DNA of 9,014 bases from Bacteroidota bacterium (GTDB taxonomy: Bacteria; Bacteroidota; Bacteroidia; Bacteroidales; VadinHA17), in contig DAOVLD010000052.1 of NCBI GenBank assembly GCA_030631445.1, positions 1 to 9,014 of the forward strand, in the 5' to 3' direction. Position numbers and translations under genes: made by a program. The notes beneath the pieces were generated by a model. The model saw only the letters and a program-made list of their open reading frames with translations. It did no database searches and had not been told where the DNA came from. Shown here one piece after another: positions 1 to 4,925 of the stretch (positions within the stretch are counted from its first letter, which is position 1; the number at the start of each line of letters is the position of its first letter).

Positions 1-150
1 TATTTCCATTTGTTCTTTACTTTGATTTTTTTCGTTAGTAGTCTGCCCTGAATTGCATCCCACAAATATCAGGGTTGTTAAAAAAATGATAATGCCGGTC
101 AGAATTTTTCTATCTGACAGCAAATTATTAGAAAAAGTTTTCATATTCAT
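1..150 (-). CDS. Lipoprotein N-terminus, partial (cut by left edge)
   Basis: Fifty codons are open on the minus strand from an ATG at 148-150 to the window edge. The peptide starts MNMKTFSNNLLSDRKILTG, has a hydrophobic stretch (about residues 19-30) and then a lipobox-like LIFVGC with the acceptor cysteine at residue 32, followed by a polar Asn/Gln/Lys/Glu-rich linker. This is the layout of a type II (lipoprotein) signal peptide, so the product is probably lipidated and exported to the periplasm or outer membrane. Phe at -3 of the lipobox is slightly unusual. A second in-frame ATG at codon 3 (142-144) is an equally good start, and no Shine-Dalgarno motif separates the two. The functional domain lies outside the window, so no function can be given. 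The four-helix remnant to its right reads in the same direction, but nothing suggests a functional link. Confidence 0.7.
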   Translation of the reverse strand, partial: MNMKTFSNNLLSDRKILTGIIIFLTTLIFVGCNSGQTTNEKNQSKEQMEI

Positions 151-185
151 AAAATATTGGTTTTATAGTTATTAAAAGAGGTTCT

Positions 186-464
186 TCAGGATAATACGTA
201 GTTATTTTGGAATATTGGAATGTTGGAATGTTGGAATGTTGGAAGAATATCTGCCTGAACTGTCAAACGGCAGTCATAGACGGGCAGGGAATATAAGTTT
301 GAACGTAAAAAATCACCATTAATCCTTTTTAATTTGTTAGATACTGTTTCCTTCAGTTCATAAGGGAATTTTGATAATAACTTACATGTAAGGATATACA
401 AATTAACTGAATTATTCCAAACTCGTAATTGTTTAAACCCTCGATTAATGTTTTTTCTTTCCAT
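186..464 (-). pseudogene. Decayed four-helix-bundle protein (23S rRNA intervening-sequence / S23 type)
   Basis: Starting at the ATG at 462-464, the first ~45 residues (MERKNINRGFKQLRVW, then LYILTCKLLSKFPYELKE) match what I know of the N-terminal helix and second-helix start of the S23/IVP four-helix-bundle family, also related to Avd-like proteins. Intact members are about 115-130 residues and continue into a conserved NIAEG segment and two more helices. Here that core is absent: after SNKLKRING the peptide is unrelated and then runs into a tail PTFQHSNIPIFQ, which comes from translating the 8-bp repeat array at 207-246. I read this as an internal deletion joining the N-terminus to the extreme C-terminal tail, leaving about 92 codons. 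A GTG at 486-488 would add eight residues, but these come from the upstream repeat array. No function is expected from the remnant. It could instead be a divergent short family member, which is less likely. Confidence 0.6.
207..246. repeat. Five tandem 8-bp units TTGGAATG (left array of the four-helix element)
   Basis: GG dinucleotides recur at 209, 217, 225, 233 and 241, exactly 8 bp apart, in units TTGGAATA, TTGGAATG (three times) and TTGGAAGA. On the minus strand the unit reads TTCCANNN. The array overlaps the 3' end of the decayed four-helix gene. It is the inverted counterpart of the array at 459-498. The 8-bp period is not a multiple of three, so selection on the encoded peptide is an unlikely cause of the regularity. 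Confidence 0.9.
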
Positions 465-498
465 TATTCCATTTTTCCATTTTTCCACTATTCCATTT
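459..498. repeat. Five tandem 8-bp units TTCCATTW (right array of the four-helix element)
   Basis: CC dinucleotides recur at 461, 469, 477, 485 and 493, exactly 8 bp apart, giving five units of TTCCA plus three variable bases (TTA, TTT, TTT, CTA, TTT). It shares the TTCCA core with the left array at 207-246 but in the opposite orientation, and has the same total length (40 bp). It covers the start-codon region of the decayed gene. Confidence 0.85.
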
Positions 499-688
499 GA
501 TACCTATTCATTTTCCAGATGAACCTTAAAAGATATCTGAATCCAAATTAGACAGAAATTATTTGCAGGACGCAAGATAATAAATTTGCCTGAAACAGGC
601 TGTTATTTATATTTTATGTATCGGAATTTACTCACTTCGTTCATGAGATCGTCACGCCTGCAGCGCGACTAAGTTCAAAATTTATGGC
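499..688. other. Intergenic stretch without a recognisable gene
   Basis: No credible coding sequence is seen on either strand between the four-helix remnant and the promoter-like boxes at 689-716. Two small items stand out. One is a perfect 5-bp hairpin with an AAA loop (GCCTG at 588-592, CAGGC at 596-600), followed by an AT-rich run. The other is a locally GC-rich patch at about 631-670 (including CACGCCTGCAGCGCGAC) in otherwise very AT-rich DNA. Neither can be given a function. Confidence 0.6.
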
Positions 689-716
689 TTGATAATGACT
701 AATTTTATATACTTTG
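689..716 (+). promoter_or_regulatory. Candidate Bacteroidota-type promoter ahead of the hairpin block
   Basis: TTG at 689-691 is followed after 18 nt by TACTTTG (710-716), one base short of the TAnnTTTG -7 element known in Bacteroidota. A start 4-7 nt downstream of the box would fall at about 720-723, which is exactly where the structured block begins (TTAACCTG at 721). The agreement in position supports the call, but the -7 box is imperfect and chance AT-rich matches are common here. Confidence 0.35.
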
Positions 717-720
717 CATT

Positions 721-878
721 TTAACCTGACGTATTCATAAATATTATCTTTTTCAATATTTATGAATAGTACAGGTTAACCCCTGACTGGGGAAAATCAA
801 GAGTTGAGAGAAACTCAACTCTTGTTTATTCTTACGTCAGTAGAATAATTCACATATTTTGTGAATTATTCAGGTTAA
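721..878 (+). ncRNA. Candidate structured RNA or small palindromic element (four hairpins)
   Basis: This 158-bp non-coding block is nearly all inverted repeat. Hairpin 1: 732-745 pairs perfectly with 755-768 (14 bp, 9-nt loop), and TTAACCTG (721-728) pairs with CAGGTTAA (772-779) outside it, with only a 3x3 mismatch between. Hairpin 2: CCCC (780-783) with GGGG (789-792), 5-nt loop. Hairpin 3: 798-808 with 814-824, 11 bp perfect, loop AGAAA. Hairpin 4: 843-854 with 860-871, 12 bp perfect, loop TATTT. CAGGTTAA occurs again at 871-878, so the first strand has two possible partners. CTGACGTA (726-733) also pairs with TACGTCAG (833-840). The alternatives exclude one another, as in a switch or a nested insertion. 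I do not recognise a known RNA family. It could be a transcribed RNA, the leader of the lipoprotein gene at 947, or a MITE-like DNA element. The hairpins are certain; the RNA label is inference. Confidence 0.4.
798..833 (+). terminator. Terminator-like hairpin inside the structured block
   Basis: A perfect 11-bp stem (CAAGAGTTGAG / CTCAACTCTTG) with a 5-nt AGAAA loop is followed by TTTATTCTT (825-833), with AAAA just upstream. This is the shape of a rho-independent terminator and could end a transcript started near 721 after about 110 nt. The T-run is interrupted and the stem is only moderately GC-rich, so termination may be partial. Confidence 0.4.
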
Positions 879-946
879 GAAAATATTAATGAAATATAAC
901 ATTATAGGATTTATCACGTATATATAATTAAAATCGAAAGATTTAT

Positions 947-1147
947 ATGCGAAGTTTTATAAAAATATTTTTGTTATTATTATTTTTTGTTTTTTGCAAT
1001 ACTCTTCAAACAGGTTGTAGTTCAACAGGCAAAACCAGGAAAGCAAAAAAAAGGATTATACATGTAGATAATTCAAAACTTGGTAAGAATAAAGTATTCT
1101 ATTCAAAAAGCTACCAGAAGAAACTGAAAAAAAGAAGAAGAAAGTAG
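947..1147 (+). CDS. Small, very basic lipoprotein of unknown function
   Basis: The predicted product has 66 residues. Residues 1-19 form a short basic start and a strongly hydrophobic core (IFLLLLFFVF), followed by LQTGC with the lipidation cysteine at residue 24, a good lipobox. The mature part has 42 residues after the cysteine and carries 18 Lys/Arg against one Asp, ending in KKLKKRRRK. Such a tail could hold the protein on negatively charged surfaces such as lipopolysaccharide, peptidoglycan or nucleic acid; that is inference. I do not recognise a named family. There is no clear Shine-Dalgarno sequence; the upstream stretch is AT-rich (GTATATATAATT at about 919-930). The gene follows the structured block at 721-878 with a 68-nt gap and could use it as a leader. 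It stands alone in its orientation until the kinase gene at 1460, from which it is separated by a fold-back repeat. Confidence 0.7.
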   Translation: MRSFIKIFLLLLFFVFCNTLQTGCSSTGKTRKAKKRIIHVDNSKLGKNKVFYSKSYQKKLKKRRRK

Positions 1148-1236
1148 TAATTAGATTATACTTAGCGCTCCGTTTCACAACCTGTTATTAAAAAAACTAG
1201 CTGCATTTCATTAAAACATATACATAATCTTTTTCT

Positions 1237-1406
1237 AAAAATTCCAAATAACAAGCACCAAATAACAAATAAATATCAAATCTCAATATTCAAAAAAAGA
1301 AAAAAAGAAAAACGCAAAAACAATATATTGGCTGATTCTGTTTTGAATTTATATTTTTTGGTATTTGGAGTTTATTTGAGATTTGTTATTTGTTAATTGA
1401 GATTTA
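1237..1406 (-). repeat. Dispersed fold-back repeat, copy 1
   Basis: This ~170-bp AT-rich element has imperfectly complementary arms: CCAAATAACAAGCACC and AAATAACAAATAAATATCAA on the left, GAGATTTGTTATTTG on the right. Between them lies a central stretch at 1313-1347. Read on the minus strand, that core matches 5809-5843 of the second copy at 30 of 35 positions without a gap. The flanks also align, for example CAAATAAACTCC and GATTTGATATTTATTTG. It fills most of the 312-bp spacer between the mini-lipoprotein and the kinase gene; no gene is seen in that spacer. Confidence 0.8.
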
Positions 1407-1459
1407 TCAGCATGGTTATATGTTGCTATTTTGTTGGAACGTTATACTAGCTATTTTTT

Positions 1460-2560
1460 ATGAAAACCAAGTTTAAACAAGTCCTTGATCAATTTGAGAT
1501 CAAGGGTGAGCCGGCAAAAATTGAACCTTATGGCACAGGTCATATAAACGACACCTACCGGGTTATCAACTCAAATACAAAATATCCCGATTATCTTCTT
1601 CAAAAAATAAATAATCAGATATTCAAAGATATACCCGGGTTAATGGATAATATCAGGAGGGTTACCGAACATCTGCGGAAAAAATTAATGGATATTCCGG
1701 GCAGTATGCCCGACAGGGAAGCCCTGTCACTTATTACTTCAAAATCAGGAGATTGGTACTATCACGATGAGGAGGGCAATTATTGGCGGTTATATCTTTT
1801 CATAAAAAAACATCGTTCATACGATATTGTTGAGAACACTGCGCAGGCATACGAAGGCGGCAGAATGTTCGGAAAGTTTATAGCATTACTTTCTGACATA
1901 CCCGGAGGAGCTCTTAACGAAACAATTCCGGGCTTTCATGATATCAATAAAAGACTGGATACTTTTTACCAAACCCTTGAATCAGACCCAAGAAAAAGGG
2001 CAGACAATGCAAAACCGGAGATCGATTTTGTCAGATCACGCGGAACAGAAATGGGTAGAATACTACGGCTGGGACAGGATGGTAAAATACCGGAACGAAT
2101 TACACACAACGATACCAAATTCAATAATGTATTGCTTGACCAAAATGATAAAGGACTATGTGTGATTGATCTGGATACTGTAATGACCGGGTATGTTCAT
2201 TATGATTTTGGTGATTCTATCAGGACAACGGCAAATACTGCTGCTGAAGATGAAAAAGATCTGTTAAAAGTAAAGATGGACATTGAAATGTTTGAAGGAT
2301 ACGCAAAAGGATTTCTTAAAGAAACAAAAAATGCCCTGACCCAAACTGAGATAGATAACCTTGCTTGTTCAGCCAAATTAATGCCTTTTATCATAGGACT
2401 TAGATTTCTTACAGATCATATTGATGGCGATAATTATTTTAAAACCGCTTATCCTGATCATAACCTTGTAAGAGCAAAAACTCAATTCAAACTCGTTGAA
2501 AGTGCAGAAGAACAATTCAGCCGGATGGAGGATATTGTTTGGAAAATATGCTCAGAATGA
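1460..2560 (+). CDS. NahK-like phosphotransferase (aminoglycoside phosphotransferase fold sugar kinase)
   Basis: The protein has 366 residues, close to the ~360 of N-acetylhexosamine 1-kinase. The N-lobe has a glycine-containing nucleotide loop (PYGTGHINDTYRV, 23-35) and the LLQKINNQIFKD segment (46-57) typical of this subgroup, with K49 likely equivalent to the ATP-contacting lysine. The C-lobe carries the catalytic loop THNDTKFNN (215-223; D218 the probable base, N223 metal contact) and the metal-binding IDLDT (236-240), followed by GYVHYDFGDSIR. These are hallmarks of the APH/choline-kinase superfamily. Bifidobacterial NahK phosphorylates GlcNAc/GalNAc at C1 in salvage of mucin or milk glycans. 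Bacteroidota homologues are often labelled as mucin-desulfatase-associated or plain phosphotransferases, so the exact sugar is uncertain. It is cytoplasmic, having no signal peptide. It appears monocistronic, with no lacto-N-biose phosphorylase or sulfatase gene adjacent. A Shine-Dalgarno motif is not evident; the 5' region is AGCTATTTTTT. Confidence 0.8.
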   Translation: MKTKFKQVLDQFEIKGEPAKIEPYGTGHINDTYRVINSNTKYPDYLLQKINNQIFKDIPGLMDNIRRVTEHLRKKLMDIPGSMPDREALSLITSKSGDWYYHDEEGNYWRLYLFIKKHRSYDIVENTAQAYEGGRMFGKFIALLSDIPGGALNETIPGFHDINKRLDTFYQTLESDPRKRADNAKPEIDFVRSRGTEMGRILRLGQDGKIPERITHNDTKFNNVLLDQNDKGLCVIDLDTVMTGYVHYDFGDSIRTTANTAAEDEKDLLKVKMDIEMFEGYAKGFLKETKNALTQTEIDNLACSAKLMPFIIGLRFLTDHIDGDNYFKTAYPDHNLVRAKTQFKLVESAEEQFSRMEDIVWKICSE

Positions 2561-2579
2561 AGAATTCTGTGTTGCAATG

Positions 2580-2713
2580 TTACGAGTTACGTGTTTCGGG
2601 TTACGAGTAGTCAATACCTAAATAACGTGTCCTTGTCACGTTCACGATTCACTCTTCACTTTTATCTTTTTACTTTTATCTTTTTACTTTTATCTTTTAT
2701 CTTATTACGAGTT
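2580..2713. repeat. Intergenic simple repeats: TTACGAGT copies and a 14-bp tandem repeat
   Basis: TTACGAGT occurs at 2580, 2601 and 2705, all in the same direction. Between the second and third lies a tandem array of a 14-bp unit, CTTTTATCTTTTTA, with exact copies at 2659-2672 and 2673-2686 and a degenerate third copy from 2687 to about 2700. The 276-bp spacer between the kinase and TPR genes holds nothing else recognisable. A 62-codon plus-strand open frame across it is just the translation of the repeats (FYLFTFIF-type peptide). Confidence 0.8.
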
Positions 2714-2825
2714 GTGTTCCAGTTATCCCGATTGACCCCATTTTCGTCAACGTTTTTCCTGCATTCGTGGAATTTTTAAAACGAAAAGGTTTTTATACCG
2801 TATATATAAGTAAGAAAACAAAAGC

Positions 2826-2831
2826 GGAGGG
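2826..2831 (+). promoter_or_regulatory. Strong Shine-Dalgarno sequence for the TPR gene
   Basis: GGAGGG lies 5 nt upstream of the ATG at 2837. It is the strongest such motif in the window and unusual for a Bacteroidota-like sequence, where most genes here lack one. It fixes the start codon of the TPR gene. Confidence 0.7.
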
Positions 2832-2836
2832 ATAAG

Positions 2837-3265
2837 ATGAAAACAATCAGAATAATACTGCTAATCGGGATTATAGCTGGTTTTACTAACACCGCAACAG
2901 CACTTACGAAAAATCCCGCGAACGGAATAACAGAAAAATATTCAGAAAATGGCTATTTAACAAAAAAGGAATTAAAAAGGGAATATTTTCAGGGCACATA
3001 CTACATCTATAACGAAAAATACAGTCAGGCACTTCATGTATTTTCAAAACTACTAAAAAACGATCCTGAGAATTCCAACTTCTCTTTCTATGTCGGGATG
3101 TGCTATTATCATTTGGAAAAGTGCAATATTTCAAAAAAGCACCTTGAGGATGCTGTAAAAAACATTAGTGAAGATTATAAAGACAGTGTATTTGAAAGAA
3201 ATGCTCCATCTGAAGCACAATATTTTCTTGATAAAATAAATGAACCAGTACTTGTGAGTGAATAA
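2837..3265 (+). CDS. Short secreted TPR protein (resembles N-terminus of TPR-OmpA family proteins)
   Basis: The product has 142 residues. Residues 1-22 are a Sec signal peptide (hydrophobic core IILLIGIIAGF, likely cleavage after TATA), so it is probably periplasmic. Residues ~48-115 form two TPR-like helical hairpins: YFQGTYYIYNEKYSQALHVF, then KNDPENSNFSFYVGMCYYHL and a second amphipathic pair. The segment AVKNISEDYK...ERNAPSEAQYFL (106-131) matches what is usual just after the first TPRs of large Bacteroidota proteins that go on to more TPRs, a beta-propeller and an OmpA-like peptidoglycan-binding domain. Here the protein stops 11 residues later, and no continuation is visible downstream before the terminator. 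It is therefore either a stand-alone short paralogue or a truncated relic. The strong ribosome-binding site and intact signal peptide favour an expressed gene. Partner unknown. Confidence 0.7.
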   Translation: MKTIRIILLIGIIAGFTNTATALTKNPANGITEKYSENGYLTKKELKREYFQGTYYIYNEKYSQALHVFSKLLKNDPENSNFSFYVGMCYYHLEKCNISKKHLEDAVKNISEDYKDSVFERNAPSEAQYFLDKINEPVLVSE

Positions 3266-3300
3266 AAGATTTTGAATTACAGGGTTTAGGGTTAATCATT

Positions 3301-3335
3301 AAAAAAGCATCTGCCGGTTGGCAGGTGCTTTTTTT
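3301..3335 (+). terminator. Intrinsic terminator between converging genes
   Basis: A 9-bp stem (GCATCTGCC at 3307-3315 with GGCAGGTGC at 3320-3328, one T-G wobble) with a GGTT loop is preceded by six A and followed by a run of seven T. It ends the TPR gene 35 nt past its stop. Because the A-run precedes the stem, it can also work for the converging minus-strand mla transcript, although there the wobble becomes an A-C mismatch. Confidence 0.85.
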
Positions 3336-3370
3336 GTTTGCTTTTGCGAACGGTCGTTGGAAAGTCTGAC

Positions 3371-3820
3371 TTAATGTGAATCCAGATACTCCACACACTT
3401 TTTAATATCCGGAACGGAGTTTTCCCAGTTATATTCATATTCGATAGTAAATACGCCATCAAAATTCTGGTTGTCCAGTTCGGCAAGTATTGCAGGTATA
3501 TCCAGAACACCTTCTCCAAAGATCACCGTATGAGCTTCAAGGTCATTCATAAGGTTCATATCTTTAAAATGGGAGCTTTTTATATGCCCCTCAAGTTTCT
3601 TAAGACACTCTACCGGATCTAAACCTGACCGTGTCCAGTGTCCGATATCAGCACATGCCCCAATACGATCGCTTTTATTCTTTATTGCTGCCAAAACCAC
3701 TTCTGGATTCCAGTAAAAAGATGGTGTCGGATGATTATGGAGCCCAATATTGATCTCGTATTTATCGCAAAGGGTGCCGATATAATCAAGATGTACAGTA
3801 TCCGGATCAGCTATAATTCC
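3371..3820 (-). pseudogene. Sugar-phosphate isomerase/epimerase (xylose-isomerase-like TIM barrel), 5'-truncated
   Basis: The 149 codons before the stop encode the C-terminal half of a TIM-barrel isomerase/epimerase: INIGLHNHPTPSFYWNPE, RIGACADIGHWTRSGLDP, HIKSSHFKDMN and FTIEYEYNWENS near the end. The Asp/His of ADIGHW, the His of HFKD and the Glu of IEYE are the expected metal-site residues of the family. Full-length members have about 270-300 residues; the first ~130-150, half of the barrel, are missing. Upstream of GIIADPD the frame stays open but reads low-complexity GVKGIEGVNGIKGKNG from a 9-bp tandem repeat, overlaps the end of mlaD, and meets a stop at 3896-3898. There is no in-frame ATG; the only conventional start is a GTG at 3698-3700, inside the domain. 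A working enzyme is not possible. The gene once followed mlaD in the same direction, and its 5' part was lost. Confidence 0.75.
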
Positions 3821-3830
3821 ATTCTTCCCC

Positions 3831-3866
3831 TTTATCCCATTTACTCCCTCTATTCCCTTTACTCCT
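3831..3866. repeat. Four tandem 9-bp units (TTTAYTCCC-like) at the mlaD / pseudogene junction
   Basis: The units are TTTATCCCA (3831-3839), TTTACTCCC (3840-3848), TCTATTCCC (3849-3857) and TTTACTCCT (3858-3866). The last unit contains the mlaD stop codon (3859-3861). The array ends about 11 bp from the point where recognisable isomerase homology begins, so it probably marks the deletion breakpoint. Confidence 0.8.
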
Positions 3867-4923
3867 GTTGTTTTCTCATTTTTCTTTCTTTCTTCTTACT
3901 TCCTGAGAAAAGTCTGATAAGCCAGCTGCGCTCTACAGCATCGGAAGCTTCCTGAATATCAATTATTCCACGGTTCAGGTTTTTAAGGGCTATAGAAATA
4001 CTGTCGGAGAAAGCACTGTCAATCAACAACTTATTAATAAAACCTTTCCCTTCGTTTATCTGGTTAGTTATTTCAGCCAGGTTTTTTGTTGCCTCCCTTG
4101 TACGGGCGCTTGTATGTACAATATTTTGAAGAAATGAGGTATCGGTAAAAGCTTTTCCAAAAATCCCCTCACCCTGATTTATTTTTTCTGCAATATTCAC
4201 CAGGTTTTCTGATGCAATAGTCAGGTTATCACTTACCTGGTTAAATTCTTTCACCAAAGAAGTATCAGATAACAGATAACCAATCAGTCCATATTCATTG
4301 ATGATCTGATCGGTGATAGTTGCAAAATTATCTGTCAGTTCGGCTGTATTGGCACCAATCCGGTCAAGATTTTGTGAAAAAACGGTGTCTGCGAATATCT
4401 GTCCGAATATTCCTTCTCCCCTGTTCACTTTTGCTGTAATATCGACCAGGTTTCGGGTGATAGCAGTAGTATTCCTTGAGGATTTTTGCAGTTCGCGCAA
4501 AACATCTGCAATTTCAACACCCTGGCCGGTAGGAAGAATATCCCCTTCTTCAATAATTTCCACGTTTAAAGAGCCCGGCATTATATTCACCACTTTATTT
4601 CCGAGTAATCCTGTAACTATTATTACTGCTTTTGAATCTTTCCTGATAAATTTTCTAACATCCTTATCAAGCATGAAATCAACCAGAATTGAGGTATCAT
4701 TAATAATGGTAATATTGCTTACTGCACCGATTTCAATACCTGCAAACCTGACATTACTACCTACCCGCAACCCTTGTACATCGGTAAATATTCCCCTGAC
4801 CATCAGAGAAGTTCCAAAAATACTTTGCCGAACTCCGATTGTATAGATACCCAGAATCAGGATTAGTATGCCGATACTGACAAACAGGCCCAGCTTAATG
4901 GATTTGTTTCTATTCATTTGCAT
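3859..4923 (-). CDS. mlaD: MlaD-type MCE-domain lipid transport protein
   Basis: The protein has 354 residues. A single N-terminal membrane anchor (LGLFVSIGILILILGIYTIG, 11-30) precedes one MCE domain (about 38-117: VRGIFTDVQGLRVGSNVRFA, AGIEIGAVSNI, TGLLGNKVVNIMPGS). The MCE domain forms a hexameric ring in the periplasm that passes phospholipids between the MlaFE transporter and the outer membrane. The C-terminal half (about 150-312) is mostly helical and consists of four ~41-residue repeats, each with N-x-G-x-G or a variant (N167, N209, N249, N290) followed by an acidic D[TS] motif. This makes it much longer than E. coli MlaD (183 residues) and may build a helical tube or needle. The start at 4921-4923 is supported by GAGGA six nt upstream; a second ATG at codon 3 is possible. 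It starts 2 nt after the mlaF stop. The very basic tail (KKKERKMRKQQE) ends inside a 9-bp repeat. Confidence 0.9.
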   Translation of the reverse strand: MQMNRNKSIKLGLFVSIGILILILGIYTIGVRQSIFGTSLMVRGIFTDVQGLRVGSNVRFAGIEIGAVSNITIINDTSILVDFMLDKDVRKFIRKDSKAVIIVTGLLGNKVVNIMPGSLNVEIIEEGDILPTGQGVEIADVLRELQKSSRNTTAITRNLVDITAKVNRGEGIFGQIFADTVFSQNLDRIGANTAELTDNFATITDQIINEYGLIGYLLSDTSLVKEFNQVSDNLTIASENLVNIAEKINQGEGIFGKAFTDTSFLQNIVHTSARTREATKNLAEITNQINEGKGFINKLLIDSAFSDSISIALKNLNRGIIDIQEASDAVERSWLIRLFSGSKKKERKMRKQQE

Positions 4924-4925
4924 AG

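Noticed and set aside
186..498. Avd component of a diversity-generating retroelement
   Set aside because: Avd belongs to the same four-helix fold, but there is no reverse transcriptase, template repeat or adenine-variable repeat in the window, and the gene is decayed.
207..498. CRISPR array
   Set aside because: The repeats are 8 bp with 3 variable bases and no spacers of 25-40 bp; no cas gene is present.
721..878. Integron attC-like recombination site
   Set aside because: The outer strands TTTTAAC and GTTAAGA come within one base of the RYYYAAC/GTTRRRY boxes, but neither fits exactly, the L boxes and extrahelical bases are not seen, and the several internal hairpins do not fit a single attC fold. 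No integrase or cassette is present.
2591..2779. 62-codon plus-strand open frame between kinase and TPR genes
   Set aside because: Hydrophobic only because it translates the CTTTTATCTTTTTA tandem repeat; no start signal.
3821..3895. Collagen-like G-X-Y protein segment (GVKGIEGVNGIKGKNG) at the start of the isomerase frame
   Set aside because: It is the by-product of a 9-bp tandem repeat read in frame, with no start codon and overlapping the end of mlaD.
3638..3955. 105-codon plus-strand open frame across the pseudogene and the end of mlaD
   Set aside because: Its YPIYSLYSLYS and leucine-rich parts are translations of the 9-bp repeat and the pyrimidine-rich strand; not a gene.
4313..4846. 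177-codon plus-strand open frame opposite mlaD
   Set aside because: It lies fully antisense to a clear MCE-domain gene, has no family features or start signal, and its composition mirrors the mlaD codons.
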